Assembly (NCBI GenBank): GCA_020724025.1
Contig: DYHU01000001.1
Location: forward strand, 1-64,000
Direction of reading: 5' to 3'
DNA from: Syntrophorhabdus sp.
Lineage (GTDB): Bacteria; Desulfobacterota; BSN033; UBA1163
DNA length: 64,000 bases
Both the position numbers and the translations under genes were made by a program. How positions within the stretch are numbered: position 1 is the first letter of the stretch; each line of letters starts with the position of its first letter. The notes under the pieces were generated by a model that was given only the letters and a program-made list of their open reading frames with translations, was not told where the DNA came from and did not search any database. Shown piece by piece: positions 17,743 to 26,831 of the stretch.

Positions 17743-17759
17743 TTGGCACATGCTTTGCA
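17743..17759 (+). promoter_or_regulatory. Sigma54 promoter motif before flgF-flgG operon
   Basis: TTGGCAC (17743-17749), five bases, then TTGCA (17755-17759) is a perfect -24/-12 pair. The predicted start of transcription is near 17770, about 23 bases before the flgF ATG. It probably drives the rod and ring genes. Confidence 0.85.
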
Positions 17760-17792
17760 TATATTTCATTATCGACATAAGGAGAATTGATC

Positions 17793-18500
17793 ATGCAACC
17801 ATCGATTAACCTATCCCCTTCAGGAGCGCTTCGGCAGGAGAGACGATTCCAGCTGATCTCCCAGAACTTAAGCAATGTGCAAACAGTTGGTTACAAGAAG
17901 GATGTCCCCGTTTTTTCAACCCTCTTTTCTCAATCGCTCGAGCGTTCCGGAGGTGAAAAGCAGGACATTTCCGTCACCTCCTTTCAGCAGGGGAGTATTG
18001 AAAAGACCGGAAACGGTCTTGATCTGGCCATTGAGGGAGAAGGGTTTTTCAAGGTGATGACCCCAAGCGGGATTCGATATACGCGGGCAGGCCATTTCAA
18101 GTTGGACAGGGAACAGAGATTGACCCAGGTGGATGGTTTTCCCGTCCTCGGACGGAGAGGAGAAATCAGGCTGAACGGAAAAGAGATGGTGGTCGAGAAG
18201 GATGGGAGCATCAAACTGGATGGGGGAGAGGCGGAACGGATCGCCCTGGTCACCTTTGCCGATCCGACCCGGTTGAGAAAAGAGGGAAACAATCTGTTCG
18301 TATCAGAGGTTCCTGAGGGGGAGAAGGAGGTTGAAGCGGTCTCCGTTCTTCAGGGGTACCTCGAACAGTCGAATGTCAATTCGATCGAAGAGATGGTGAA
18401 GTTGATCGATGCCCTCAGGACCTATGAATCGTGTTTAAAAGTGATTCAATCCCGGGATGAACTGAATGGAAAAGTGGTCAATGACCTTGGGAGGGTTTAA
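17793..18500 (+). CDS. flgF: Flagellar rod protein FlgF
   Basis: FlgF is a proximal rod subunit. The ATG at 17793 follows AAGGAG and gives 235 residues; a TTG at 17787 is too close to that site. The N-terminal rod motif (SGALRQERRFQLISQNLSNV), the central GEGFFKVMTPSGIRYTRAGH segment and the C-terminal NSIEEMVKLIDALRTYESC helix fit the FlgF/FlgG group. It is followed at once by flgG. Confidence 0.92.
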   Translation: MQPSINLSPSGALRQERRFQLISQNLSNVQTVGYKKDVPVFSTLFSQSLERSGGEKQDISVTSFQQGSIEKTGNGLDLAIEGEGFFKVMTPSGIRYTRAGHFKLDREQRLTQVDGFPVLGRRGEIRLNGKEMVVEKDGSIKLDGGEAERIALVTFADPTRLRKEGNNLFVSEVPEGEKEVEAVSVLQGYLEQSNVNSIEEMVKLIDALRTYESCLKVIQSRDELNGKVVNDLGRV

Positions 18501-18527
18501 ACATCCCATAAAGGAGGAACGAAAACG

Positions 18528-19310
18528 ATGATGCGAGGACTCTGGACAGCGGCCACAGGCATGGCCTGTCAGCAGACGAATATCGATGTAGTGGCCAACA
18601 ATCTTGCCAATGTGAATACCAATGGATTTAAGAAGAGCCGGGCCAATTTTCAGGACCTGATGTATCAGGACATGCGGACCGCAGGGGCCTCCACGGCCGG
18701 AGGAGGGCAGATCCCTTCCGGAATTCAGGTGGGCATGGGATCGAAGGTCGTCTCCGTGGAGAAACTTTTTCTCCAGGGGGATTATGCCAATACTAAGAAT
18801 CAACTCGATGTGGCGATTGAAGGGAAGGGTTTTTTAAAGCTCACCAGCAATGGCAGAGAGGTTTATACCCGGTCCGGAGCCTTCAAGTTGGATAAGGATG
18901 GTTATATCTGTGACAGTCATGGAAACCGGCTCCAGCCAGAATTTGCGGTTCCTGCCAGGACGGCGACGATCACGATCGACTCAGGAGGGAAGCTGGTAGC
19001 TTCGGGCTCCGACGGCAGGGAGCTCGGAAGCGTTCAGATCCAGTTATTTAACTTTCCCAATCCCGGGGGATTGAGAAGCATCGGACAGAACCTCTTCATT
19101 CCCAGCGAGGCGTCCGGAGACCCGGTCCAGGGAAATCCGGGGACCGATGAGATCGGGACGCTTTCCCAGGGATTCTTAGAGATGTCGAATGTCGATGTGG
19201 TGGAGGAGATGATCAATATGATCATGGCCCAGCGGGCCTATGAGATCGGAAGCAAGGTGATCCAGGCCGGAGATGACATGCTCCAGGTCGCCAATAACCT
19301 GAAGAGATAG
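18528..19310 (+). CDS. flgG: Flagellar distal rod protein FlgG
   Basis: FlgG builds the distal rod through the periplasm. The 260-residue product starts MMRGLWTAATGMACQQTNID and has the family NLANVNTNGFKKSRANFQDL segment and the C-terminal end VVEEMINMIMAQRAYE. Length and motifs are canonical. An AAAGGAGG site precedes the ATG. flgA follows 11 bases later. Confidence 0.97.
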   Translation: MMRGLWTAATGMACQQTNIDVVANNLANVNTNGFKKSRANFQDLMYQDMRTAGASTAGGGQIPSGIQVGMGSKVVSVEKLFLQGDYANTKNQLDVAIEGKGFLKLTSNGREVYTRSGAFKLDKDGYICDSHGNRLQPEFAVPARTATITIDSGGKLVASGSDGRELGSVQIQLFNFPNPGGLRSIGQNLFIPSEASGDPVQGNPGTDEIGTLSQGFLEMSNVDVVEEMINMIMAQRAYEIGSKVIQAGDDMLQVANNLKR

Positions 19311-19321
19311 GAGATGGATGG

Positions 19322-20071
19322 ATGAAACAGGCCATATGTTTTTTCATCGCTCTTGCCTTAGGAACATTTCTTGTTCCCGGTCCCGGAGTATCGGGACAAT
19401 CTTCTCTTTCCATCGAAATCAACCGGGAAGGGAAGGTCCTTGAACTGGATGAAGTCGTAAAAATTCTGGAGGCCGGTTTTCAAGCCATCTACCCGGAGAA
19501 GAAATATCGAATCGAGGTCAAGGCGATCCATGGTTATGAGAAGATCGGGCTTCTCTCCGGAGCTCTCTCCTGCGATATCCTCCTCTCCGAACAGGCCCGC
19601 CGGGGGGGGAATATCTCCGCCCTTCTCTTTTTTCGGACGAATGGAAGAGAGGTAGGGAAGGTCAGAGTGAATGGACGTGTCGATATCTATACGGATGTGA
19701 TCGTGACCGCACATTATATGGGAAGGCATCATGAAATTCAGGCAAAAGATGTGCAGTGGGTGAGCCGGAGCCTCTTCCTCCTTCCCCATGACTTCCTCAG
19801 CGAGATGAAAGAGGTTTTGGGAAAGAGGATGACGATTGCGATCAACAGAGGCGAGGTCCTGCGGGCAGGGATCGTCGAGGAACCCCCACTGCTCAGAAGA
19901 GGGGATCGGGTGATTCTCCTGGCGGAGAGTCGCCAGATCAAGATCACTACCGCGGGAGAGGTAAGAGAAGAAGGACGAAGGGGAGACCGTATCAAACTGG
20001 TTAACCTCTCAAGCAGAAAAGAGGTCTCGGGTAGAGTGCTTGATGAGCATACGGTTCAGGTCGATTTTTAA
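19322..20071 (+). CDS. flgA: P-ring assembly chaperone FlgA
   Basis: FlgA is a periplasmic chaperone for the P-ring protein FlgI. The 249-residue protein has a signal peptide (about 1-25). The C-terminal half carries the FlgA/SAF-type domain, with RHHEIQAKDVQWV, the GKRMTIAINRGEVLRAGIV stretch and the VRGDRVILLAES-like repeat followed by GRVLDEHTVQVDF at the end. It lies before flgH and flgI, its usual partners. Confidence 0.92.
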   Translation: MKQAICFFIALALGTFLVPGPGVSGQSSLSIEINREGKVLELDEVVKILEAGFQAIYPEKKYRIEVKAIHGYEKIGLLSGALSCDILLSEQARRGGNISALLFFRTNGREVGKVRVNGRVDIYTDVIVTAHYMGRHHEIQAKDVQWVSRSLFLLPHDFLSEMKEVLGKRMTIAINRGEVLRAGIVEEPPLLRRGDRVILLAESRQIKITTAGEVREEGRRGDRIKLVNLSSRKEVSGRVLDEHTVQVDF

Positions 20072-20105
20072 AAATAGACACAAGGTTTGATGTGCAAGGT
20101 TCAAA

Positions 20106-20843
20106 ATGAAAGGTGAAAGAAAGATGAGGATGCCTTCATTAATCATCGGGTGGAAGAAGGTGGCAGGGCTTCAGATGGTGCTCCTTCTTTTGACGGGGTG
20201 TATGACGCCACAGGCGCAGAGGCCGACCCCAATGGATATTGAGAAAGAGATGCTCTCCGGCCGTTCGGCTCCTGCCCCGGTCAGGGAGGAGGGGTCCCTC
20301 TGGTCCTCCGCCCATTCAAACAACCTCTATAGCGATGTGAAGGCGAGAAGTGTGGGCGATATCGTTACGATCAATATTGTTGAATCGGCAAAGGCATCGA
20401 AGAATGCAGGGACCAAGACGGAAAGGGAATCCGGTCTGAATGCCAAGTGGACGGGATTGTTTGAGCTCATCTCAAAGGGTTGGAAACTACATAAGACACC
20501 CATCGGGGCCAGTCATCAAATCGATTTTTCCAATCAATTTGATGGAAAGGGGGAGACCACCCGTTCCTCTTCTATGACCGCCTATATCACTGCCCGGGTG
20601 ATCCATGTATTTCCCAATGGCAATCTCCTGATCCGAGGGTCAAGACAGATTCAGGTCAATAATGAGAACCAGTATATCTCCCTCCAGGGGATCGTCCGGC
20701 CGGAAGATATCTCTTCAACCAATATCGTCCTTTCCACGTATATTGCTGAGGCGATGATCGAGTTGAACGGATACGGAGCGATCAGCGACAAACAGAGCCC
20801 CGGATGGCTGGCCCAGATCTTGGACTGGGTATGGCCGTTTTAA
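20106..20843 (+). CDS. flgH: L-ring lipoprotein FlgH
   Basis: FlgH forms the outer-membrane L ring. The protein is 245 residues from 20106; the ATG at 20124 is an alternative with its own weak site. A lipoprotein signal peptide ends in LLTGC with the lipid-attachment Cys at residue 32. Family motifs are SLWSSAHSNNLYSDVKARSV, VGDIVTINIVE and the end ISDKQSPGWLAQILDWVWPF. Its presence shows a cell with an outer membrane. Confidence 0.95.
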   Translation: MKGERKMRMPSLIIGWKKVAGLQMVLLLLTGCMTPQAQRPTPMDIEKEMLSGRSAPAPVREEGSLWSSAHSNNLYSDVKARSVGDIVTINIVESAKASKNAGTKTERESGLNAKWTGLFELISKGWKLHKTPIGASHQIDFSNQFDGKGETTRSSSMTAYITARVIHVFPNGNLLIRGSRQIQVNNENQYISLQGIVRPEDISSTNIVLSTYIAEAMIELNGYGAISDKQSPGWLAQILDWVWPF

Positions 20844-20865
20844 TAACGTAAAGGTTAAAAGTGAA

Positions 20866-22059
20866 ATGGGTAAAAGAGTGAAAAGGATGGGTAAGTACTG
20901 GATGGTTTTCGTTCTGGGACTTCTCTTGCTGACCTCTCCGGTTGAGGCGGCCCGGTTGAAAGATATCTCCACCTTTAAAGGGGTGAGAACGAATCACCTC
21001 TTCGGATACGGATTGGTCGTGGGGCTCAATGGCACCGGCGACGGGTCGAGCAGCGAATTCACCATCCGTTCAATCGTGAATATGTTAGAAAGGATGGGGA
21101 TCCATATCGATCAGGACAAACTGATCCAGGTCAAACCGAAGAACATCGCAGCGGTCATGGTGACCGCCACCTTGCCGCCCTTTTCAAGGGTGGGAAGCAG
21201 GATCGATGTGACCGTTTCGTCGATCGGAGATGCCAAAAACCTTCAAGGAGGGACGTTGCTTCTGACCCCTCTCAGGGGAGTGGATCAACAGGTCTATGCC
21301 CTGGCCCAGGGTCCGATTCTCACCGGGGGGTTTGCCGCCGGAGGGGCGGCCGGCGGAGGCGTTCAAAAAAACCATCCCACCGTGGGAATGATCACAAAGG
21401 GTGCGCTCATCGAGAGAGAAGTGCCGGTGAAGCTCAACGGGAAGAAGGAACTCTCCCTCACCCTTTTTAACCCTGATTTTTCAACGTCTGAAAAGACGAA
21501 AGAGGCAATCAACCGTTCTCTCAACGGTTCTTATGCGAGCTGTCTCGATTCGGGAACCCTTTCCATCACTGTTCCGGATACCTATCAGGAGCAGATAACG
21601 GAATTGATCGCATTGCTCGAGAAGGTGGAAGTCGTTCCGGATACGGTGGCCAAGGTCATTATCAATGAGAAGACCGGGACGATCGTCCTGGGAGAAAATG
21701 TGCGTATTTCAACCGTCGCAGTGGCCCACGGTAATCTCAACATCCAGGTCAAGGAGAGTTCAAATGTTTCACAACCTCCTCCTTTTGCTCCGCCTCCGCC
21801 CAGAGGAACGGGGACAACCGTTGTCCCTCCGGGCAGCGGGACGGTCGTAGCTCCAGGAGGGTCAACCGTGGTGACACCCGAATCGAGTGTGACGGTCAAG
21901 GAGGAAGGGCAGGCGCTGGTGATCGTGGCAGGGGGAGTGAGCCTTGGAGAGGTGATCCGGGCGCTCAATGCCATCGGAGCCACCCCGCGGGACCTCATCT
22001 CCATCCTGCAGAGCATCAAGGCCGCGGGAGCCCTTCAGGCGGACTTGGAGATACTTTAA
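20866..22059 (+). CDS. flgI: P-ring protein FlgI with Pro/Gly-rich insertion
   Basis: FlgI forms the peptidoglycan-level P ring. The protein is 397 residues with an N-terminal signal peptide (about 1-28). It shows RLKDISTFKGVRTNHLFGYG, the GLNGTGDGSSS motif and the family end GVSLGEVIRALNAIGATPRD. FlgI is often about 350-370 residues; here a low-complexity stretch at about 305-340, rich in Pro, Gly, Thr and Val, explains the extra length. Confidence 0.95.
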   Translation: MGKRVKRMGKYWMVFVLGLLLLTSPVEAARLKDISTFKGVRTNHLFGYGLVVGLNGTGDGSSSEFTIRSIVNMLERMGIHIDQDKLIQVKPKNIAAVMVTATLPPFSRVGSRIDVTVSSIGDAKNLQGGTLLLTPLRGVDQQVYALAQGPILTGGFAAGGAAGGGVQKNHPTVGMITKGALIEREVPVKLNGKKELSLTLFNPDFSTSEKTKEAINRSLNGSYASCLDSGTLSITVPDTYQEQITELIALLEKVEVVPDTVAKVIINEKTGTIVLGENVRISTVAVAHGNLNIQVKESSNVSQPPPFAPPPPRGTGTTVVPPGSGTVVAPGGSTVVTPESSVTVKEEGQALVIVAGGVSLGEVIRALNAIGATPRDLISILQSIKAAGALQADLEIL

Positions 22060-22102
22060 AGATGTCACCTCAGTTACGAAGGATGAAAGGCTTGTCGAAT
22101 AT

Positions 22103-22194
22103 GTAACTCAGGGCTTTAGTCCCGCCCTGGCGGGGAAAAATCAGCCTTGAAGGGCTGAGTTACAGGTTATGGTTAACTTAAACAAACCATAACC
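22103..22194. repeat. Two hairpins between flgI and flgJ
   Basis: A 61-base palindrome (arms GTAACTCAG at 22103-22111 and CTGAGTTAC at 22155-22163, with an inner GCC/GGC hairpin) is followed by a second inverted repeat of GGTTATGG and CCATAACC (22165-22194). No T run follows, so this looks more like an intergenic palindromic element than a strong terminator. Confidence 0.6.
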
Positions 22195-22231
22195 GAGAGA
22201 TTACCTTTAAAGATTAAGGAGGAGCCGGAAT

Positions 22232-22606
22232 TTGCCGATAGATCATATCAGAGAACGATCCCATTCGTTCCCCTCCCAGGAGGGACAGGGGGCCGGAAAG
22301 GTCGACGAGAAGAGGCTTGAGAAGGCCTGTCAGGAGTTCGAATCGATCTTTATCCATCAGATGATGAAAACGATGCGGCAGACCATTCCCCGAACGGGAT
22401 TCATGACTGAGGGCAAGGAAAGAAATATCTTTCAGGCCCTCTTTGATGAGGAGATCAGCAAGAATATTTCAAAAAGCGGCGGGCTGGGTCTGGGAAAGAT
22501 GCTCCACCGTCAGATGGAGAAAAAGGCGGGAGAGAACGGTTCTTTTAAGATGAAAAAGGCCGATACCTTCCGAGGCCCTTTGGGGGAAGGAGGAGTGGCG
22601 GAATGA
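22232..22606 (+). CDS. flgJ: Rod-binding protein FlgJ, N-terminal domain only
   Basis: FlgJ caps the growing rod. This 124-residue form has only the rod-binding domain: LEKACQEFESIFIHQMMKTM, then the RNIFQALFDEEISKNISKSG motif at about 70-90. The muramidase domain of enteric FlgJ is absent, as is common outside that group. The start is TTG at 22232 with AAGGAGGAG at a good distance. It overlaps flgN by 4 bases. Confidence 0.9.
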   Translation: MPIDHIRERSHSFPSQEGQGAGKVDEKRLEKACQEFESIFIHQMMKTMRQTIPRTGFMTEGKERNIFQALFDEEISKNISKSGGLGLGKMLHRQMEKKAGENGSFKMKKADTFRGPLGEGGVAE

Positions 22607-23109
22607 TGAAGGATTGGAAGAGGGGTGTGGATCTCTTATATCAACTGTTTGAGCAGGAGGCGTCGGACTACCACCGGTTGATTAAAGAGATGAAGATCGA
22701 GTCGAAATGCCTGAGGGAAGGGGACACCGATTCTCTGATGAAATCGGTGAGATCGATCGAGGAACGCATCAAAACGATTCGGATCATCGAGGAGGAGATC
22801 CAGAGAACGGGCGAAACGATCCTCAATGGTCTGGGAAAGGGAGAAAAGGACCGGACACTTTCGTGTCTCTCGTCCCTTCTGCCCCCTGCTCATCAGAGCC
22901 GTCTCTCCTCGTATCAGAAGACGCTTTTACAGCTCAAGGCATGGGCCAGACAGATCAACGATCAGAACACTACTTTCATACGGGAGTATATGGTTTTTCT
23001 TTCAGAGCTGATCTCTCCCCTGGTCGGCCGATGGAGTGAGTCGACGGGTTATCCGGGTCATAAGAGCCCCTCTGCTTCTTCATCCTATGCGTTGAATCGG
23101 GAGGTTTGA
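22603..23109 (+). CDS. flgN: Flagellar export chaperone FlgN
   Basis: FlgN is the chaperone for the hook-filament junction proteins FlgK and FlgL. The 168-residue protein is nearly all helix, with the FlgN-type pattern of an N-terminal pair of long helices (about 5-60) and a third at about 100-135. The sequence is weakly conserved, so the call rests on helicity, size and its place between flgJ and flgK, with ATGA and near-TGA overlaps. Confidence 0.85.
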   Translation: MMKDWKRGVDLLYQLFEQEASDYHRLIKEMKIESKCLREGDTDSLMKSVRSIEERIKTIRIIEEEIQRTGETILNGLGKGEKDRTLSCLSSLLPPAHQSRLSSYQKTLLQLKAWARQINDQNTTFIREYMVFLSELISPLVGRWSESTGYPGHKSPSASSSYALNREV

Positions 23110-23111
23110 AC

Positions 23112-24563
23112 ATGAGCGGTATCCGGAATGTGATCGACATTGCCAAAGGAGCCCTTCTTGCCAACCAGAAGGCCATCACGGTGACCAGTCACAATATCGC
23201 CAATGTCAGTACTCCGGGGTATACCCGCCAGAGGATGGTTCTTGAATCGAATCCCCCTTATTTCGCCAACCGGTTGAAAGTGGGGATGGGGGTCAGGGCG
23301 GATTCCGTCGTCCAGTATACGGATCAGTTCATCAACCGGAATATCCATCAGAAAACCTCCCTTCTGAAAGAATATGAAACGAAGGCATCTGTCCTCTCCC
23401 AGATGGAGACCATTTTTAATGAGACGAATGAACAAGGGTTGGCCCAGGCCATGAACGAATTCTGGAATGCCTGGCAGGATCTGGCCAGCAACCCCGGTGG
23501 GTTTTCTGAGAGGACGGCCCTCCTCGCAAAAGGGGAGGTCCTCACGCGCCGATTTCAGTCGATGAGCGAGTCTCTCTATCAGATCAAAAAGGAGATGAAC
23601 ACCAACCTCAAACTCTCCATTCAGGAGGTGAACCGGCTGGCCAAACAGATTGCGGAGCTAAATGAAAAGATCGTGTTTGCGGAGTCCGACCAGTCGCCTG
23701 CAAATGATTTAAGAGACCAGAGGGCAAATCATATTGAACAGCTTTCCGAACTGGTGGGCAATGTTTACCTGACCGATCAGCAGGGCGCACTGACCGTCAT
23801 GAATGAGGATGGGATGATCCTGGTCGATGGCAAATATTACTGGGAACTGAGCCAGGACGGGAATGCCATCTACTGGAATGGCATTGCAAGCGATATCAGC
23901 CAGAAACTTCAGAGTGGAAAGATCGGGGCATGGCTCGATCTCCGGGATGAGATCGTTCCCGAATATATTGCCAATCTGGATGAACTGGCAGGGACCTTGA
24001 TGAGGGAGGTCAATCCCCTGCACCTCGCGGGTTACACCCTTTCCGGAGACACCGGGAAGTATTTTTTCGAAAATTTTAAGGCCGCTCCTGACACCCCCAA
24101 CGCCGGCGATTTTACCGGAGCGGCTTCTTATATCAAGTTGAGCAGTGATGTGAAAGGGATTTCGGCCAATATTGCGGCAGGCGGGGTATCGGGCGACCCG
24201 GGTGATAATGAAAATGCCATGAGAATCCTGTCGGTTCAGACCGATGGGTCCATCCAGATCAGAAAATGGAATTTCGATCAACGGGGGGCGACCATTTTGA
24301 GCACGCTTCAGACCGAAACCCTTGACGATTATTATCGTATGCTGGTTGGGGAGATCGGTGTTCTGACTGACGAATCAACCGAGAATCAAAAGTTTACCCA
24401 GGCCTTGCTCGATCACCTCTCGGAGTTGAGGGATTCCGTATCCGGAGTGAACCTGGATGAGGAGATGGTTGAATTGATGAAGGTTCAGAGGGCCCACGAG
24501 GCCGCATCGAAACTGGTCACGATCGCGGATGAAATGTTGCAGTCCCTGCTGGAGATGAGATAG
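23112..24563 (+). CDS. flgK: Hook-filament junction protein FlgK (HAP1)
   Basis: FlgK is the first junction protein between hook and filament. The ATG at 23112 follows a GGGAGG site and gives 483 residues. Terminal signatures are ALLANQKAITVTSHNIANVS with PGYTRQR at the N-terminus, and GVNLDEEMVELMKVQRAHEA at the C-terminus. The middle holds the variable D2 region. The size is somewhat short but in the family range. flgL follows after a gap with an inverted repeat. Confidence 0.95.
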   Translation: MSGIRNVIDIAKGALLANQKAITVTSHNIANVSTPGYTRQRMVLESNPPYFANRLKVGMGVRADSVVQYTDQFINRNIHQKTSLLKEYETKASVLSQMETIFNETNEQGLAQAMNEFWNAWQDLASNPGGFSERTALLAKGEVLTRRFQSMSESLYQIKKEMNTNLKLSIQEVNRLAKQIAELNEKIVFAESDQSPANDLRDQRANHIEQLSELVGNVYLTDQQGALTVMNEDGMILVDGKYYWELSQDGNAIYWNGIASDISQKLQSGKIGAWLDLRDEIVPEYIANLDELAGTLMREVNPLHLAGYTLSGDTGKYFFENFKAAPDTPNAGDFTGAASYIKLSSDVKGISANIAAGGVSGDPGDNENAMRILSVQTDGSIQIRKWNFDQRGATILSTLQTETLDDYYRMLVGEIGVLTDESTENQKFTQALLDHLSELRDSVSGVNLDEEMVELMKVQRAHEAASKLVTIADEMLQSLLEMR

Positions 24564-24578
24564 TTGGCATTGCATCAA

Positions 24579-24745
24579 CGGACATGGGTAAACCGCTCTC
24601 CAAGGCTTCGAATGGCGGTCTTTGGATTGAATGGGAAATGAACGATCTCAACTGAGCGAGCCCCATCGATATGGATGAATGCCTGTGCCAATTATTCGAA
24701 AGGTGCGCCACGAAGCCTTTCCGAACGGTTCACCCATGTCCGTAT
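24579..24745. mobile_element. MITE-like element between flgK and flgL
   Basis: Arms of 33 bases (24579-24611 and 24713-24745) match as inverted repeats at 27 positions, starting ACGGACATGGGT. Inner flanks (TGGCG and GGCGCCA-like parts) pair weakly further in. The total is about 167 bp with no coding capacity. It sits in the 260-base gap before flgL. Confidence 0.65.
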
Positions 24746-24823
24746 GATAAATTTTTTATCAACATTAAGGGTAAATGTCCTTGAGAGGATGTTTCAAAGA
24801 ACGATATTGAAACGGGAGGTAAG

Positions 24824-25717
24824 ATGAGAGTGGCGACACGGTCATTCTATCAGTCCATTCAAGAGAGGATCCTACGGCTGTCAGGCGATCTGAAGAGGAT
24901 CAATGAGAAGATCTCTTCGGGGAAAAATGTGAATCGGCCGTCGGATGATCCGCTCTCCCTCATCGACTCACTCGGGCTTAAGGCCGGCCTCTCACAGCTG
25001 GAGCAGTATCAGCGCAATATGAAGAGGGGAGAGTCGTGGTTAAACCTGAGCGAGTCGGTCCTTTCCCAGGCTCTCCAGCTGGTTGACCGGGCACAGGAGA
25101 TCGCCATTCAGATGGCCAGCGATACGCAGACCGGTGAGTCAAGGACTTATACGGCCACGGAGGTGGGCCATCTTCTGGATCAGGCCATATCCCTGGGCAA
25201 TACGAGACTAGGAGGGTCTTACATCTTTTCGGGCTACAGAACAGGCACAGCTCCTTTTTCAAAAGTGACGGTTGGCGGGATTGAGACGGCACAGTATGAC
25301 GGGGATGCCAATGATTTTCGGATATTGATCGGCAAGGGAGAGGAGTTAACCGTAGGGAAAAACGGGCAGGCCGTTTTGATGGACTCCGGGATTTTTGACA
25401 CCTTGGGAAGGCTGAAGAGGGCTCTCGAGACTAATGACCGGAACACTATCGGTCAACAGATCGACCAGTTAAGAGGGGTTCAAGATGGCCTCAATAACGA
25501 GATTGCCGATGTAGGGGCGAAAACGAGTCGACTTGAGGGAAAGAGGGAGATTCTGAACGATCTGGACTTGAACCTGAAGGAACGGCTTTCTCAAATCGAG
25601 GATGCGGATTATGCGAAAGTGGTTGTGGAACTGAGGGAGAAGGAGCTGGCCTACCAGGCCGCCCTCCTCTCCGCGACGAGGGTTGCGGAACTGACCATTC
25701 TCAATTATATTCGTTAG
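24824..25717 (+). CDS. flgL: Hook-filament junction protein FlgL (HAP3)
   Basis: FlgL is the second junction protein, on which the filament grows. The 297-residue protein starts [20 protein letters not shown] with [12 protein letters not shown], both typical of FlgL, and ends with a flagellin-like helix ([20 protein letters not shown]). It is shorter than flagellins with large middle domains. A GGGAGGTAAG site precedes the ATG. csrA and fliW follow. Confidence 0.95.
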   Translation: MRVATRSFYQSIQERILRLSGDLKRINEKISSGKNVNRPSDDPLSLIDSLGLKAGLSQLEQYQRNMKRGESWLNLSESVLSQALQLVDRAQEIAIQMASDTQTGESRTYTATEVGHLLDQAISLGNTRLGGSYIFSGYRTGTAPFSKVTVGGIETAQYDGDANDFRILIGKGEELTVGKNGQAVLMDSGIFDTLGRLKRALETNDRNTIGQQIDQLRGVQDGLNNEIADVGAKTSRLEGKREILNDLDLNLKERLSQIEDADYAKVVVELREKELAYQAALLSATRVAELTILNYIR

Positions 25718-25761
25718 TCACAGGATGTGCGGCTATACCATTTTCGCCAGGGAAGGTGAAC

Positions 25762-25986
25762 ATGTTGATTCTAACCCGCAAGGTGGGTGAGCGCATTGTC
25801 ATCGGAGAGAGGATCAAGGTCCATGTCATCGAGATCAAGGGACAGCAGGTTCGCCTGGGCATTGAGGCGCCGGGAGACACCCCCATCCATCGTGAGGAGG
25901 TCTATCAGAAGATAGCGGAGGAGAACCGGCTTGCCGCAGGGATCGGGTTAAACCATCTCCATTCTCTTATGGAAGGAAAGGAGTAA
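25762..25986 (+). CDS. csrA: Carbon storage regulator CsrA
   Basis: CsrA binds GGA motifs in mRNA leaders and blocks translation, often that of flagellin. The 74-residue protein starts [20 protein letters not shown], with the conserved [11 protein letters not shown] segment and Arg residues for RNA binding (VHREEV-type helix). The ATG at 25762 is preferred over a GTG at 25756. It is paired with fliW, its protein antagonist. Confidence 0.96.
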   Translation: MLILTRKVGERIVIGERIKVHVIEIKGQQVRLGIEAPGDTPIHREEVYQKIAEENRLAAGIGLNHLHSLMEGKE

Positions 25987-25993
25987 TTACCCT

Positions 25994-26443
25994 TTGAAGA
26001 TAACGACCAGCCGTTTCGGAACGATTGAGATAGAAGAGGAACAGGTCATCCACCTGCTCAACGGAATGATCGGGTTCCCGGAAGAGAAACGGTTTGTCCT
26101 ATTGAGGCACGGTGGGGAATCACCCTTCTTCTGGTTTCAATCCGTCGAAAATGATTCCCTTGCCTTTGTCCTGACCGACCCCCTCTGGTTTCAACCCGAT
26201 TACGATATTGAAATCAGCCGGGAAGATACGGAGAGGCTTGAACTGGACAGGGCTTCAGAGGGGATCCAGACCCTGGTGGTGGTGAGTATTCATCCATCAA
26301 ATGGGGCGTCCGAAATTACCGCCAATCTCCTCGGACCCATCGTGATCAATCTCCGCAACAGGCTGGCAAAACAGATCGTTCTTTATCGCAGTCCTTACTC
26401 TCACCGCCATCCGGTCCCCACCCACGAAAACAAAAAACCCTGA
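25994..26443 (+). CDS. fliW: Flagellar assembly factor FliW
   Basis: FliW binds flagellin and CsrA in turn and so links flagellin stock to its translation. The 149-residue protein begins at TTG 25994 with GGAAAGGAG upstream. Motifs include FGTIEIEEEQVIHLLNGMIGFP, the RFVLLRHG stretch and the end ANLLGPIVINLRNRLAKQIV. A shared terminator separates it from the convergent flgM gene. Confidence 0.96.
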   Translation: MKITTSRFGTIEIEEEQVIHLLNGMIGFPEEKRFVLLRHGGESPFFWFQSVENDSLAFVLTDPLWFQPDYDIEISREDTERLELDRASEGIQTLVVVSIHPSNGASEITANLLGPIVINLRNRLAKQIVLYRSPYSHRHPVPTHENKKP

Positions 26444-26472
26444 AGGCCTTTTTTCGCGGCCCCCAGGGTTTT
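26434..26472. terminator. Bidirectional terminator between fliW and flgM
   Basis: Arms AAAACCCTG (26434-26442) and CAGGGTTTT (26464-26472) form a 9-bp stem with inner GGCC pairing. It begins before the fliW stop and ends about 25 bases from the flgM stop on the other strand, so it can serve both operons. Confidence 0.75.
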
Positions 26473-26496
26473 CAGGCAGACGATTTAAAGGTGGTT

Positions 26497-26811
26497 CTAT
26501 TTGATCAGATCGAGAATGGATTCTTTGATGATCTTTTCCGCAAGGGTTTCGCTGTCCACACGATACTGGCCATCCTCTATCCGTTTTTTAAGCTCGGAGA
26601 TTTTATCCGATCTCACTTCCGGAGTCGTCTGAAGGACCTCATAGATTTTCTGCATTTCTCTGGAGCGGGCAGAAAACTCCACCCTGTCTCCGGAGGCAGT
26701 CTTCCCCTTCAATTCTCCGGGCTTCTGATTTTTCTCCGCAGGATGGGCTGGATTGGCCTGACCGACATTCTGCAACATGTTATTCTTCTGGTTGATGTCA
26801 GAGACTTTCAT
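26497..26811 (-). CDS. flgM: Anti-sigma28 factor FlgM
   Basis: FlgM holds FliA inactive until the hook is complete and FlgM is exported. The frame opens at 26835, but the ATG at 26811 has an AAGGAGAG site and gives 104 residues. The N-terminal half is disordered and polar. The C-terminal half has the FlgM sigma-binding helices, VRSDKISELKKRIEDGQYRV and ETLAEKIIKESI. It is transcribed with the gene before it from a sigma28 motif at 27272-27298. Confidence 0.93.
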   Translation of the reverse strand: MKVSDINQKNNMLQNVGQANPAHPAEKNQKPGELKGKTASGDRVEFSARSREMQKIYEVLQTTPEVRSDKISELKKRIEDGQYRVDSETLAEKIIKESILDLIK

Positions 26812-26831
26812 TATTCTCTCCTTATTCAAAT

